Assembly: GCA_028705495.1 (NCBI GenBank)
Contig: JAQWDK010000019.1
Location: forward strand, 1-39,067
Reading direction: 5' to 3'
Source: Eubacteriales bacterium
GTDB taxonomy: Bacteria; Bacillota; Clostridia; Oscillospirales; CAG-382
Length of the DNA: 39,067 nt
In this document: piece after piece, positions 7,356-16,222 of the stretch
Position numbering within the stretch: the first letter of the stretch is position 1
Layout: each line of letters opens with the position of its first letter
Notes under the pieces: generated by a model
What the model was told of the DNA's origin: nothing
Database searches by the model: none
Seen by the model: the letters and a program-made list of their open reading frames with translations, nothing else
Made by a program: the position numbers and the translations under genes

Positions 7356-8606
7356 ATGACAACATTTGACGAACTCTACAAAAGAGTACTTGAAGATACC
7401 TTGAAAAGTGCGACAATTCAAGAGCGCGATAAGTATCTTTCACTTCATGCCAATACAAGCCAACTTGACTGTCTTTTATATCCGGAAAAGTTCGCTTCCG
7501 TTTGGCGTATTGGTGAATGCGGTTGTTCAGACGAAAAACAGGACGAATGCGCTTGCGCTTGCCCATTTGATGCAATTCAACCCAATGGCGATACAGGTAT
7601 TCAAATCTCTGCAAAGGACTGTGTCGGCTGTCATATTTGTGTCGACAACTGCGAGAGTGGAAAGCTCACCGCAAGCAAAGATATAATCCCTGCACTCCGA
7701 GCTGTCCGGGACGCAAAAGGTCCTGCGTATGCGCTAATTGCCCCAGCTTTTCTCGGACAGTTCAACGAGGATATCACTCCGGGAAAGCTGCGTACTGCAC
7801 TTAAGAAAATCGGCTTTGATGGCATGATTGAGGTTTCGCTGTTTGCGGATATACTGACATTAAAAGAAGCTCTTGAATTTTCACAGAATATAACTACCGA
7901 AGAAGACTTCCAGCTTACAAGTTGTTGTTGCCCGATTTGGATTGCCATGATTCGAAAGATATACAAAGACCTTGTTCCGCATATACCTGGTTCGGTTTCT
8001 CCGATGGTTGCAAGCGGACGAGCTGTCAAACTGATGTACCCTGATGCTGTCACCGTGTTTATCGGTCCTTGTGTTGCTAAAAAATCTGAAGCTAAAGAAG
8101 CTGATGTTGTTGGAGCGATCGATTATGTGCTGACCTTCCAGGAGATGCAAGATGTTTTTGAGGTAATGGAGCTTGATATTGCTTCTATGCCGGAGAGTGA
8201 AAAGGACCATTCCTCCCGCGCCGGCAGGATTTATGCGAGAAGCGGTGGCGTTTCTGAAGCTGTTAAGGAAACATTCAAGAAAATCAGCCCCAAGCACCCG
8301 ATAGAGATCAGAACAGAAAGGGCTGAAGGGGTAAAAGATTGCAAGGCAATGGTAAACGAGATACTTGCAGGCAATATTAAAGCTAACTTCTTTGAAGGTA
8401 TGGGTTGTGTAGGAGGTTGCGTAGGCGGTCCAAAAGCTATAATAAACAAAGAACAAGGTCGCGAAAATGTTGAGAGATACGGTGAAGATGCTGCATATGA
8501 AACACCGATTGACAATCCTTATGTTATTGAACTCCTGCACCGACTCGGCTTTGATACAGTCGAAAGCCTTCTAGAAAACAGTGAAATATTCACAAGAAAA
8601 TTCTGA
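7356..8606 (+). CDS. Monomeric [FeFe] hydrogenase, group B-like
   Basis: 416 residues; reversible H2 production coupled to ferredoxin, predicted cytoplasmic. N-terminal cysteines at 55, 57, 65, 67, 69 and C89-x2-C-x2-C-x3-C99 fit two [4Fe-4S] clusters. H-cluster motifs: L1 TSCCCP (188-193), L2 IGPCVAKK (Cys239), L3 EGMGCVGGCVGG (Cys351, Cys355). The TSCCCP and GPCxAKK versions differ from the textbook TSCCPxW and MPCxxK and, as I recall, characterise group B enzymes such as clostridial CpIII, so I place it there; the group assignment is less certain than the hydrogenase call. It lies upstream of pflB, consistent with mixed-acid/H2 fermentation. Confidence 0.88.
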   Translation: MTTFDELYKRVLEDTLKSATIQERDKYLSLHANTSQLDCLLYPEKFASVWRIGECGCSDEKQDECACACPFDAIQPNGDTGIQISAKDCVGCHICVDNCESGKLTASKDIIPALRAVRDAKGPAYALIAPAFLGQFNEDITPGKLRTALKKIGFDGMIEVSLFADILTLKEALEFSQNITTEEDFQLTSCCCPIWIAMIRKIYKDLVPHIPGSVSPMVASGRAVKLMYPDAVTVFIGPCVAKKSEAKEADVVGAIDYVLTFQEMQDVFEVMELDIASMPESEKDHSSRAGRIYARSGGVSEAVKETFKKISPKHPIEIRTERAEGVKDCKAMVNEILAGNIKANFFEGMGCVGGCVGGPKAIINKEQGRENVERYGEDAAYETPIDNPYVIELLHRLGFDTVESLLENSEIFTRKF

Positions 8607-8670
8607 TAAAATAGCACTTGAATTAACCCCAATAATATGGCATTATAGTTATATGAAATACTCTTAATTA

Positions 8671-8752
8671 AGCTTCCTTGTTTGTTAATTATAAATAATT
8701 ATTTATTTTTTCGCTCGACCATTTTCGGAAGCTCTTTTTTGTTAAAAAAGAG
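8671..8752 (+). promoter_or_regulatory. Structured region between hydrogenase and pflB
   Basis: Two nested signals: a 7-bp inverted repeat AGCTTCC (8671-8677) and GGAAGCT (8727-8733), and a 9-bp hairpin CTCTTTTTT/AAAAAAGAG (8732-8740, 8744-8752). Neither has a clean terminator tail, though together they may end hydrogenase transcription. Confidence 0.35.
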
Positions 8753-8760
8753 ATTGTCTA

Positions 8761-8789
8761 TTGCAATTCCCAGTAAATTAGTGTAGAAT
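8761..8789 (+). promoter_or_regulatory. pflB promoter
   Basis: TTGCAA (8761-8766), 17-nt spacer, TAGAAT (8784-8789), about 65 nt before the pflB start. Confidence 0.55.
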
Positions 8790-8853
8790 AGAATTAAGGT
8801 GGATTGAGTGCTGTTTTCAACACTTTTCCGCTGAAGAAAATGAAAGGCGAGTG

Positions 8854-11076
8854 ATGATAATGGAATTCAAAACAGGAAAATGGAACCGACATATTGATGT
8901 CAGAGATTTCATCGTTCGTAACTATACTCCCTACGACGGAAACTCAGATTTTCTTGCGGGACCGTCTTCAAGATCTCTAAAACTTTGGGACGAGGTCAAG
9001 GATCTTAACAACGCTGAACGCAATAACGGCGGTGTTCTTGACATCGACGAAAAAACAATCTCAACGATTACCTCCCACGCTCCTGGTTATATCGACCGCG
9101 AGAACGAGGACATCGTAGGAATACAAACCGACGCACCGCTTAAGAGGGCAATTATGCCTTATGGCGGTATTCGTACCGTACGCACATCTCTTGAAGCTTA
9201 TGGCAGACAGCTTGACCCTGAAGTCGAGCGTGTCTTCAAACACCGTAAAACGCACAACGACGGTGTTTTTGACGCGTACACAGATGAAATGAGAAAAGCT
9301 CGCAAAAGTGGAATTATTACTGGACTTCCCGATTCTTACGGACGCGGAAGAATTATAGGTGATTACCGTAGAGTTGCATTGTACGGTGCAGATTACCTAA
9401 TAAAAGAAAAGACAGCAGCCAAAGATAGATATGTCTTCGACATAATGAGCGAGGACGTAATAATGCAGCGTGAGGAGCTGTCTGAACAGATAGCTGCTCT
9501 CAAAGAGCTTAAAGAAATGGCCGCATCTTATGGATTTGATATCTCAAACCCAGCGACTGATGTCAAAGAAGCGATACAGTGGCTTTATTTCGGTTATCTT
9601 GCCGCAATTAAAGAGCAAAATGGCGCAGCTATGTCTCTTGGCAGAGTATCAACATTCCTCGATATATATGCAGAACGCGATCTTGCAGAAGGCAAGTATA
9701 CAGAAGAACAGATCCAGGAATTCGTAGACCACTTTGTTATGAAACTCCGTATGGTTCGCTTCCTTCGCACACCCGCATATGATGAACTATTTTCAGGCGA
9801 TCCGACATGGGTCACCGAAGCACTCGGCGGTGTCGGAATCGATGGAAGACATATGGTTACAAAGATGACATTCCGATTCTTACACACCCTTGAAAACTTA
9901 GGTGCTGCTCCCGAACCGAATATGACGGTACTTTGGAGTGAAAAGCTACCGGAAAACTTCAAGAAATATGCTGCTGGGCTGTCGATTAAGACTTCTTCCA
10001 TCCAATACGAGAACGATGATTTAATGCGTCCCGAATACGGTGATGACTACGGTATCGCCTGCTGTGTTTCTCCGATGCGTATCGGCAAACAGATGCAGTT
10101 CTTCGGTGCAAGAGCGAACCTCGCAAAAGCACTGCTCTACGCTCTCAACGGCGGAAAAGACGAGAAGAGCGGCGAACAGGTTGGGCCTGAAATGGCTGCA
10201 ATCCTCTCAGAGAGCCCTTTGAGCTTCGACGAGGTATGGCGCAAATACGACCAGATATGCAACTGGCTCTCAAGGCTGTATATTAACACCCTCAATATAA
10301 TACACTACATGCACGATAAATACTGTTATGAACGCATACAAATGGCGCTTCACGATGAAAGCATTCTTAGAACATCAGCTTGCGGACTTGCAGGATTCTC
10401 TGTTGTTGTCGACTCGCTTTCAGCGATAAAATATGCAAAGGTAAAACCGGTCAGAAACGAAGCTGGACTTACGACCGACTTCATAATCGAAGGTGATTAT
10501 CCGAAATTCGGTAACCACGACACTCGCTCTGATGAAATTGCTCGTGCGGTTGTAGAGCATTTTATGAACAAGCTTCGCAAACACCGAACTTACCGCGGCT
10601 CTAAGCCCACAATGTCGATCTTGACAATCACCTCGAATGTCGTTTACGGCAAGAAAACAGGCGCGACACCTGATGGAAGAAAAGCTGGTGAGCCGTTTGC
10701 TCCTGGTGCGAATCCGATGCATGGCAGAGACTCAAACGGATGTGTAGCTTCGATGCTTTCCGTCGCTTCCCTCCCCTTCGAATTTTCTCAAGACGGCATT
10801 TCCTACACCTTCTCAATTGTTCCTGATGCTCTTGGTAAAAGCCAAAAGCAACGCGAAGATAATCTTGTTTCCCTTATGGACGGTTACTTTGCGGAAGGTG
10901 GGCATCATATAAATGTCAATGTCATAAATCGTGATGTGCTCCTTGACGCTATGGACCATCCGGAACTCTACCCGCAGCTTACCATTAGAGTTTCAGGTTA
11001 TGCAGTCAACTTTATAAAACTCTCAAGAGAACAGCAGCTTGACGTTATACACAGAACATTCCACACAAGATTCTAA
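8854..11076 (+). CDS. pflB: Formate C-acetyltransferase (pyruvate formate-lyase)
   Basis: Glycyl-radical enzyme of about 740 residues converting pyruvate and CoA to acetyl-CoA and formate. It begins with the typical [16 protein letters not shown] block. It has the catalytic Cys-Cys pair in ACCVSPM (about 403-404) and the C-terminal radical glycine in RVSGYAVNF (about 715). Length and motifs match true PFL rather than diol dehydratases or PFL-like decarboxylases. GAAAGG (8842-8847) lies 6 nt before ATG 8854; an in-frame GTG at 8851 and ATG at 8860 are alternatives. The activase gene follows by 24 nt, forming a standard pflBA unit. Confidence 0.95.
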   Translation: MIMEFKTGKWNRHIDVRDFIVRNYTPYDGNSDFLAGPSSRSLKLWDEVKDLNNAERNNGGVLDIDEKTISTITSHAPGYIDRENEDIVGIQTDAPLKRAIMPYGGIRTVRTSLEAYGRQLDPEVERVFKHRKTHNDGVFDAYTDEMRKARKSGIITGLPDSYGRGRIIGDYRRVALYGADYLIKEKTAAKDRYVFDIMSEDVIMQREELSEQIAALKELKEMAASYGFDISNPATDVKEAIQWLYFGYLAAIKEQNGAAMSLGRVSTFLDIYAERDLAEGKYTEEQIQEFVDHFVMKLRMVRFLRTPAYDELFSGDPTWVTEALGGVGIDGRHMVTKMTFRFLHTLENLGAAPEPNMTVLWSEKLPENFKKYAAGLSIKTSSIQYENDDLMRPEYGDDYGIACCVSPMRIGKQMQFFGARANLAKALLYALNGGKDEKSGEQVGPEMAAILSESPLSFDEVWRKYDQICNWLSRLYINTLNIIHYMHDKYCYERIQMALHDESILRTSACGLAGFSVVVDSLSAIKYAKVKPVRNEAGLTTDFIIEGDYPKFGNHDTRSDEIARAVVEHFMNKLRKHRTYRGSKPTMSILTITSNVVYGKKTGATPDGRKAGEPFAPGANPMHGRDSNGCVASMLSVASLPFEFSQDGISYTFSIVPDALGKSQKQREDNLVSLMDGYFAEGGHHINVNVINRDVLLDAMDHPELYPQLTIRVSGYAVNFIKLSREQQLDVIHRTFHTRF

Positions 11077-11100
11077 TTAAAACGGAGGCAGTGATAGCGA

Positions 11101-11841
11101 ATGGACAAAAATACCGTTGGCAGGATTCATTCCTTTGAAAGCTTCGGTGCAGTTGACGGTCCGGGTGTTCGTTTCGTTGTGTTCTTTCAAGGATGTCCGC
11201 TGCGCTGCCTCTACTGTCACAATCCCGATTCATGGGATATGAAATCCGGTAGACTTATAACTGCGAATGAGCTTACCCAAGAGATACTCAGATACCGTAG
11301 CTTCATCAAAAGCGGTGGTGTCACACTTTCCGGCGGTGAGCCTCTCGCACAACCTGAGTTTGCGGAAGCAGTACTTGAAATGCTCCGTGAAAACAAAATT
11401 CACACAGCAGTTGACACCTCCGGTTGCATACCGCTTTCAAGATGTAAAAATGCGGTAGATAAAGCTGATTTACTACTACTTGACATAAAGTCAATCAATC
11501 CCGACATCGCAAAAAAGATAACAAGTTCCGAGATGTCAGGTGCGCTAAAGCTACTGGATTACCGTGAGCAGGCAGGGGGTAAAGTCTGGATAAGACATGT
11601 TCTTGTACCCGGACTTACACTTGATACAGAACAAGCTCATCGTATGGGTGAATTTCTCTCGAGATATAAATGCGTTGAAAAAGTCGAACTGCTTCCCTTC
11701 CATAAGTTCGGCGAATACAAGTGGGAACAACTTGGTATAGAATACACACTTGCAGATGTAGATGCTCCCAAACACTCCGAGGTCGCTGAGATGCGGATAA
11801 TTCTCGAAGAGTATGGATTGGAAGTGTCAACAACAGTTTAG
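11101..11841 (+). CDS. pflA: Pyruvate formate-lyase activating enzyme
   Basis: Radical-SAM enzyme of 246 residues that installs the glycyl radical on PflB using S-adenosylmethionine. The cluster motif is in GCPLRCLYCHNPDSW (C-x3-C-x2-C, near residues 31-38). SGGEPLAQPEF near 79 is the SAM-binding GGE motif, and the C-terminal LLPFHKFGEYKW is typical of PflA. GGAGG (11084-11088) lies 12 nt before ATG 11101. Its stop codon sits inside a strong hairpin (11830-11860). Confidence 0.95.
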   Translation: MDKNTVGRIHSFESFGAVDGPGVRFVVFFQGCPLRCLYCHNPDSWDMKSGRLITANELTQEILRYRSFIKSGGVTLSGGEPLAQPEFAEAVLEMLRENKIHTAVDTSGCIPLSRCKNAVDKADLLLLDIKSINPDIAKKITSSEMSGALKLLDYREQAGGKVWIRHVLVPGLTLDTEQAHRMGEFLSRYKCVEKVELLPFHKFGEYKWEQLGIEYTLADVDAPKHSEVAEMRIILEEYGLEVSTTV

Positions 11842-11860
11842 CTGTAAGTTAAACTGTTGT
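11830..11860 (+). other. 11-bp hairpin spanning the pflA stop codon
   Basis: ACAACAGTTTA (11830-11840) and TAAACTGTTGT (11850-11860) pair perfectly around a 9-nt loop. No T-tract follows, so it is more likely an mRNA-processing or stability element, or a partial terminator, between pflA and the flavodiiron gene. Confidence 0.5.
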
Positions 11861-11897
11861 CTACAGTATAACTACAGAAGAAAGGTAAGAACATAAA

Positions 11898-13013
11898 ATG
11901 GCAAGTTACAAAGTAAGAGACAACATATACTCCGTCGGCGCAGTCGATTGGGGTGTAAGGAATTTTCACGGATACGAGGTTCCGAGAGGGACAACATATA
12001 ATGCTTATCTGATTATTGACGAAAAGATAACACTTATTGACACTGTAAAAGCTCCGTTTAACGATGAGCTTATTGCAAATATATCAGAAATTGTCGATCC
12101 GCGTAAAATCGATTATATCATCTCGAATCACACCGAACCCGACCACAGCGGAACTCTACCATACCTTTCTGAGTTTATCCCCAACGCAAAAATTTACTGC
12201 ACAGCAGCAGCAAATAAAGAACTCAAAGCAATCTACGCTCAGGACTTTAACACAGTTGTTGTAAAACCTGGGGAAACTCTGAACACTGGAAAATATACAT
12301 TCCGTTTTGTTCCTATGCCAATGGTCCATTGGCCTGACAGCATGTCAACTTATCTTGAAGAAGAGAAGATACTGTTTTCAAATGACGCTCTTGGTCAGCA
12401 TATCGCTTCAGAGGAAAAATATGATGACGAATTAGGACGCGAGTTATTTTTTGAACGTTCCGGCGACTATTACGCTAATATTGTACTACCCTTCGGAAAA
12501 CAGGTAACGAAGCTGCTGGCAGATATATCAGCCCTCGACATCAACCTTGTCTGTCCCGCTCACGGGGTTATGCTTCGCGGTTATATTGGTGAAGCGGTAC
12601 AAAAATACAGCGACTGGGCAACTGATGTAACAGATGATAAGTCAGCGGTTGTTATCTATGACACAATGTGGGGAGCAACGGCTAAACATGCGAAAAAAAT
12701 AGCAGATAGATGGCGTGCAGAAGGTCTTAAAGTAGAAGAAATTTCGCTTAAGGACAAGCACCACTCATATGCCATAGCGAAGCTTCTTGACGCAAAATAT
12801 ATCGCTGTCGGTTCCTCAACTTTGAATAGAAATATGCTTCCAAGTGTCGCAGCGTTCTTAACATATATGAAGGGACTGCGTCCTCAGAAACGTGTCGGAC
12901 TCGCATTCGGCATCTATGGCTGGAGCGGTGAAGCACCTGACCAAATCGAAGCGATATTCAATGAACTTAACTTTGAAATTCTACCCAAAGAAAAATTTAA
13001 CTGGAACAGCTAA
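11898..13013 (+). CDS. fprA: Flavodiiron protein (A-type flavoprotein, FprA)
   Basis: 371 residues; cytoplasmic O2 and/or NO reductase protecting anaerobes. An N-terminal metallo-beta-lactamase-like diiron domain carries HTEPDH (His78, Glu80, Asp82, His83), with further likely ligands in MVHWPDSM (His144), SNDAL (Asp163) and CPAHG (His222). A C-terminal flavodoxin domain begins near 249 (AVVIYDTMWGATAKHAKKIA) for FMN. There is no extra rubredoxin or NADH domain, so it is the minimal class A form and needs an external electron donor. Next to oxygen-sensitive hydrogenase and PFL, O2 scavenging is the natural role. Confidence 0.9.
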   Translation: MASYKVRDNIYSVGAVDWGVRNFHGYEVPRGTTYNAYLIIDEKITLIDTVKAPFNDELIANISEIVDPRKIDYIISNHTEPDHSGTLPYLSEFIPNAKIYCTAAANKELKAIYAQDFNTVVVKPGETLNTGKYTFRFVPMPMVHWPDSMSTYLEEEKILFSNDALGQHIASEEKYDDELGRELFFERSGDYYANIVLPFGKQVTKLLADISALDINLVCPAHGVMLRGYIGEAVQKYSDWATDVTDDKSAVVIYDTMWGATAKHAKKIADRWRAEGLKVEEISLKDKHHSYAIAKLLDAKYIAVGSSTLNRNMLPSVAAFLTYMKGLRPQKRVGLAFGIYGWSGEAPDQIEAIFNELNFEILPKEKFNWNS

Positions 13014-13020
13014 AATTGCA

Positions 13021-13053
13021 AAACAACCGAGGAAAAAATCCTCGGTTGTTTTT
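13021..13053. terminator. Bidirectional terminator between fprA and the EET operon
   Basis: Stem AAACAACCGAGGA (13021-13033) with TCCTCGGTTGTTT (13039-13051), followed by T-rich sequence on the plus strand. It reaches the stop codon of the convergent apbE gene and probably ends both units. Confidence 0.9.
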
Positions 13054-14140
13054 ATTTCTTAATTAAATCTTCAAACCCATCGGTAAAAACTGTTGTTCCG
13101 TCGTGCAGTACCCAGCATGCTTCAATATCAAAACTCTTCGCTTTTTCCTTTGCCTTCTCTATCGGAATATTGAAAAGAGCTGTTGTCAACGCGTCCGCTA
13201 ATCCGGAATCGTCACAAATAACTGTCAATGATGCGTAATACTCCGAAGGCATCAGTGTTTTTGTGTCTATTATATGGTGATACTGCTTACCATTTACGGT
13301 GAAGTATCTTTCATAGATACCACTTGTAACAACGGACATGCCTAAGATATTCACACTGAAGAGATCGGTTTTTTCGGAGCTTTTGTCAGGGTTTTGTATG
13401 CCAATATTCCACGGCTCGTCAAAACTGCTCGATTTTGAGTATTTCCCCCCGATTGCTCGGACATTACCCCCAACGCTGATAAGTAAAGAAGACGCACCTT
13501 CGACCTCAAGCTCCCTTGCGACCTGTTCAGTGGCATAACCTTTAGCCACTGCTCCGACATCAAGGCTCATTTTAAGGTCGGAAAGATAAACAGTGGATGC
13601 TTCTCTATCAATAATTAGATTTTTTATATCACAGTGTTTTGCCGCTTCCTCAAGATCCGTCATTGACGGTAAGCTGGCATTACCAGGGTCCTCGACCCCT
13701 GCTACACGAGCGTCATGCCAAAGCATGAGCACAGCACCCATCGCAATATTGAAAACACCATCGGAAGATTCATACATTTCCTTTGAAAATTCCAAAAGGT
13801 CGATTATGCGACTATCCACTTTAACAGGCTTTATTCCGGCATTGTCGTTTATTGTTTTTATATTATTTATACCATCATAATCGTTGTAAATATCGTATAA
13901 CTGGTGATATTCCTCAAGCTTATCGTGAACGCTCTGAGCGAGCAGTGAAAAAGATTCTTTCCCATCTTTAGTTTTATAGTAAGAGGTATCGGGGACACTT
14001 TCATAGTAACCTACAATCCTTGTTACAGTGTCAAACAGCGTCAAAAATTCTGCTTGATAACGCTTCGGTTCGCTTGCAGAGCAAGAAGAGGCCGATATAA
14101 GTATTGATATTATGAGAAAGAAAGCAACGAGTTTTTTCAT
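13052..14140 (-). CDS. apbE: ApbE-type FAD:protein FMN transferase lipoprotein
   Basis: 362 residues from ATG 14140. The signal peptide has lipobox SSC, so it is a membrane-anchored extracytoplasmic enzyme that attaches FMN to Thr/Ser of target proteins. ApbE landmarks: FDTVTRIVGY near 40, GVFNIAMGA near 136, SLDVGAVAKGYATE near 208 (Mg2+/FAD site), SVGGNVRAIGGK near 240, and HHIIDTKT near 308 (catalytic His-Asp region). An in-frame ATG at 14152 is possible, but the hairpin/ATGGA motif at 14147-14167 occupies the RBS position for 14140, as in two other genes. It is last in the EET operon and corresponds to FmnB of Listeria. Confidence 0.92.
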   Translation of the reverse strand: MKKLVAFFLIISILISASSCSASEPKRYQAEFLTLFDTVTRIVGYYESVPDTSYYKTKDGKESFSLLAQSVHDKLEEYHQLYDIYNDYDGINNIKTINDNAGIKPVKVDSRIIDLLEFSKEMYESSDGVFNIAMGAVLMLWHDARVAGVEDPGNASLPSMTDLEEAAKHCDIKNLIIDREASTVYLSDLKMSLDVGAVAKGYATEQVARELEVEGASSLLISVGGNVRAIGGKYSKSSSFDEPWNIGIQNPDKSSEKTDLFSVNILGMSVVTSGIYERYFTVNGKQYHHIIDTKTLMPSEYYASLTVICDDSGLADALTTALFNIPIEKAKEKAKSFDIEACWVLHDGTTVFTDGFEDLIKK

Positions 14141-14154
14141 ACTAATATCCATCT

Positions 14155-14167
14155 GCCGCTAAGCGGC
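14155..14167 (-). promoter_or_regulatory. Start-proximal hairpin before apbE (motif copy 3)
   Basis: On the minus strand GCCGC-TTA-GCGGC is followed by AGATGGATATTAGT and then ATG 14140. The geometry (14 nt from hairpin to start) matches the copies at 3816 (15 nt) and 7326 (17 nt). Confidence 0.6.
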
Positions 14168-14205
14168 TATAAATAAGTTAAGCTAAACTTTTTAGTTATA
14201 TAAGA

Positions 14206-14240
14206 GTACCTTTCGAACCAAAATATAGCTCGAAAGGTAC
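14206..14240 (-). other. 11-bp hairpin between the EET lipoprotein gene and apbE
   Basis: Arms GTACCTTTCGA (14206-14216) and TCGAAAGGTAC (14230-14240) pair perfectly with a 13-nt loop. Downstream on the minus strand is TCTTATAT, a poor T-tract. A partial terminator or RNA-processing site would let the lipoprotein be made in excess over ApbE. Confidence 0.5.
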
Positions 14241-14264
14241 AATTACTTTTGATAGTTAAAACTA

Positions 14265-15260
14265 TTATTTTGCTGCTTTTTCGATAGCTTTTATAAAGTC
14301 ACCGACTGTAATCGTAACAGATGATGTAAGATCACTTCCAGAAGGACGACCTTCTTCGCTTACTGCAATAGCTTTAACTTCAGCTGTAGTTTTTCCTTTA
14401 ACATAATCAGCGAAAGCTGCTGCCTGTTCGTCCCATTCCTTGCCGATTTGAGATTTACTCTTCATACCATAAGCTGCGCCGATTTCGTTCTTTGTCTTAA
14501 CAGCTGCGGTGGTATCCGATGTAATCTTACCAGTATCGTCAAAGCTAACATCACCTTGAGAAGCGTTGATAATGCAGCTTGTGATTTTACCACTTGAATC
14601 TTTTGTAACAACAGCATAAGTTGAATATGCCTGTGCAACACCGGGTTTTGCTTCTGTAACGTCTTTGGAATTAGCGACGCTTGTAACAGTACCAAGACCA
14701 AGAGTATCGTCCTTACTTGCACCGAGTTCTTTAGCGTTAGCTACTGCTTGTTCAATCGCATTAACAAAGCCGGATATTGAAATTGTGACTGATGATTTGA
14801 GGTCATTGTTTGTAGGAACGCCTGCATCGCTTACTGCGATTGCTTTAACCTGAGAAACAGTCTTGCCGACGACATAGTCAGCGAGAGCTTTCGCCTGTTC
14901 GTTCCACTCTTTACCGATACCCGAATTGGACTTCATGTTGTACGCGCTGCCGAGTTCGTTCTTCGTCTTAACTTCTGCAGTCAAGTCTGATGTGACAACA
15001 CCCTGATTGTTGAAGTTGACTTTTGTCTGTGCGCCATCAATAACGCAGGCAAGGATTTTGCCGCCTTTGTCAACAGTAACTGCGACAATTGTCGAATCGA
15101 TCTGAGCAAGACCTGCCTTGCTGTCCTCGGCTGAAGTCGACTTTGAAACAGAGGTGATAACTGCAAGACCTGTTTTGACTCCACCGTTTCCTGTAGTACA
15201 ACCAGCGAAAACAGAGAGAACGAGAATCAGTGCAAACGCGAGAGCTGTTATTTTCTTCAT
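14265..15260 (-). CDS. Tandem-domain lipoprotein in the EET operon, unknown fold
   Basis: 331 residues, lipobox FAGC (Cys20). The mature part is two copies of a domain of about 145 residues (about 31-178 and 190-331). Shared landmarks include VKTKNE[LI]G, Y[NG]MKS.S.IGKEW[ND]EQA, ADYV.GKT...VKAIAVS, a G[VR]P....DL.SSVTI strand and a C-terminal helix FI.AIE.A. Its place between eetB and apbE is where the flavinylated carrier PplA is found in Listeria-type loci, so an extracellular redox or flavin-binding role is likely. I find no [S/T]GAT flavinylation motif in either copy. I do not recognise a named family. RBS region: GAAAGGG before ATG 15260. Confidence 0.8.
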   Translation of the reverse strand: MKKITALAFALILVLSVFAGCTTGNGGVKTGLAVITSVSKSTSAEDSKAGLAQIDSTIVAVTVDKGGKILACVIDGAQTKVNFNNQGVVTSDLTAEVKTKNELGSAYNMKSNSGIGKEWNEQAKALADYVVGKTVSQVKAIAVSDAGVPTNNDLKSSVTISISGFVNAIEQAVANAKELGASKDDTLGLGTVTSVANSKDVTEAKPGVAQAYSTYAVVTKDSSGKITSCIINASQGDVSFDDTGKITSDTTAAVKTKNEIGAAYGMKSKSQIGKEWDEQAAAFADYVKGKTTAEVKAIAVSEEGRPSGSDLTSSVTITVGDFIKAIEKAAK

Positions 15261-15300
15261 AGATAAAAACCCTTTCTTGTAGTGGTTTTATGTTTATTTT

Positions 15301-15831
15301 TTATAGATTTTTATTTTTACCGAGCTTCCCGAGTGCGGGGAGCGTTAATCTCAGTAGAACTGAAGTGGCAACTCCTGCGGCTACACCCGAAAAAAGAAGG
15401 ACGGGAAGGTAGAACCAAAGCGGTGTGCCGAGAATAGAGGATGCTACAACAAATTGCCCAAGGTTGTGGGTGATAGCACCTGCCACGCTTGCAAGAAGAT
15501 ACGAAACCTTGTTGGATGATACGACAATCAGTAGCGACATCACTGCTACTGACAGGGTTCCTCCGCTTAGGCTGAGAATTCCCGAAATCGGGCCTTTGAG
15601 CAGAAACACAAAAAAACCTTTCATCAAAGCTATTGCCAGCGCATCGCGTTTTTTCATATAAAAAAGCGAATACATGACAACTATATTCGATAAACCGAGC
15701 TTTACACCGTTCGGTGATGGAATAAAGCCTTCGATAATTGAAAGAATAATTGCTAAAGCGAAGAAAACAGCTGCTGTTGCAATGGTCTTGAGCTTTTCTT
15801 TGAGTGCATCTCTTGACATTTTATTTTCCAT
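15301..15831 (-). CDS. eetB: Gx transporter-family membrane protein (EetB)
   Basis: 176 residues, about five to six membrane helices from residue 15 (TIATAAVFFALAIILSIIEG). The motif PSPNGVKLGLSNIVVMYSL and the later GAITHNLGQFVVAS are typical of the Gx transporter / heptaprenyl-diphosphate-synthase component I family, an ECF substrate-binding-like fold. In Listeria the family member EetB sits in the EET locus; its precise activity is not settled. The start overlaps the end of eetA by 11 nt, so the two are translationally coupled and probably form one complex. Confidence 0.87.
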   Translation of the reverse strand: MENKMSRDALKEKLKTIATAAVFFALAIILSIIEGFIPSPNGVKLGLSNIVVMYSLFYMKKRDALAIALMKGFFVFLLKGPISGILSLSGGTLSVAVMSLLIVVSSNKVSYLLASVAGAITHNLGQFVVASSILGTPLWFYLPVLLFSGVAAGVATSVLLRLTLPALGKLGKNKNL

Positions 15832-16213
15832 GATTGTTTTTTATCACAAGATCCGGTGATGATTGGTCTGCGCCTACAATTCTAACATAGACCCTATTAG
15901 GTACACAAGCGGCTATCTGTCCAGGATTTCCGATTTTACCTGTATTGACACATACCTTATCAGGACAATCAGATAAAGTAAAGGCTACCGTTTTATCAGG
16001 ATAAACAGTAAACACAACTTCTGGAACTTCTGTAATGCTAAAGCTTTGTTCTTCAGAAAGGTTAAGCGCGACTGTTTTTACAAGTCTCCCGTCAAAATAA
16101 ATCTCAGCTGAAACATTGTCTGACGTAACAGAACTGTAATACCATAAAAGTCCTAAGCCGATTAGAAGTATAGCAGAGATAACTATAAAATCGGTCTTTT
16201 TAACAAATTTCAA
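15821..16213 (-). CDS. eetA: NusG-II-domain membrane-anchored protein (EetA)
   Basis: 130 residues: one N-terminal helix (about 10-27, IVISAILLIGLGLLWYY), then a NusG domain II-like extracytoplasmic beta domain. The signature CPDKVCVNTG followed by PGQIAACVPNRVYVRI is diagnostic for this family; the three cysteines may bind metal or form a disulfide. EetA is required for flavin-based EET in Listeria, with unknown mechanism. The gene starts 9 nt after dmkA and overlaps eetB. Confidence 0.87.
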   Translation of the reverse strand: MKFVKKTDFIVISAILLIGLGLLWYYSSVTSDNVSAEIYFDGRLVKTVALNLSEEQSFSITEVPEVVFTVYPDKTVAFTLSDCPDKVCVNTGKIGNPGQIAACVPNRVYVRIVGADQSSPDLVIKNNHGK

Positions 16214-16222
16214 AGCTGTCTC

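Noticed and set aside
8671..8752. Possible Rex (NADH/NAD sensor) site upstream of pflB, from TTGTTAA
   Set aside because: Only a half site is present; the partner TTAACAA is missing at the right spacing.
14265..15260. Calling the EET lipoprotein PplA
   Set aside because: Position fits, but the domain sequence and the absence of the [S/T]GAT acceptor do not support the name.
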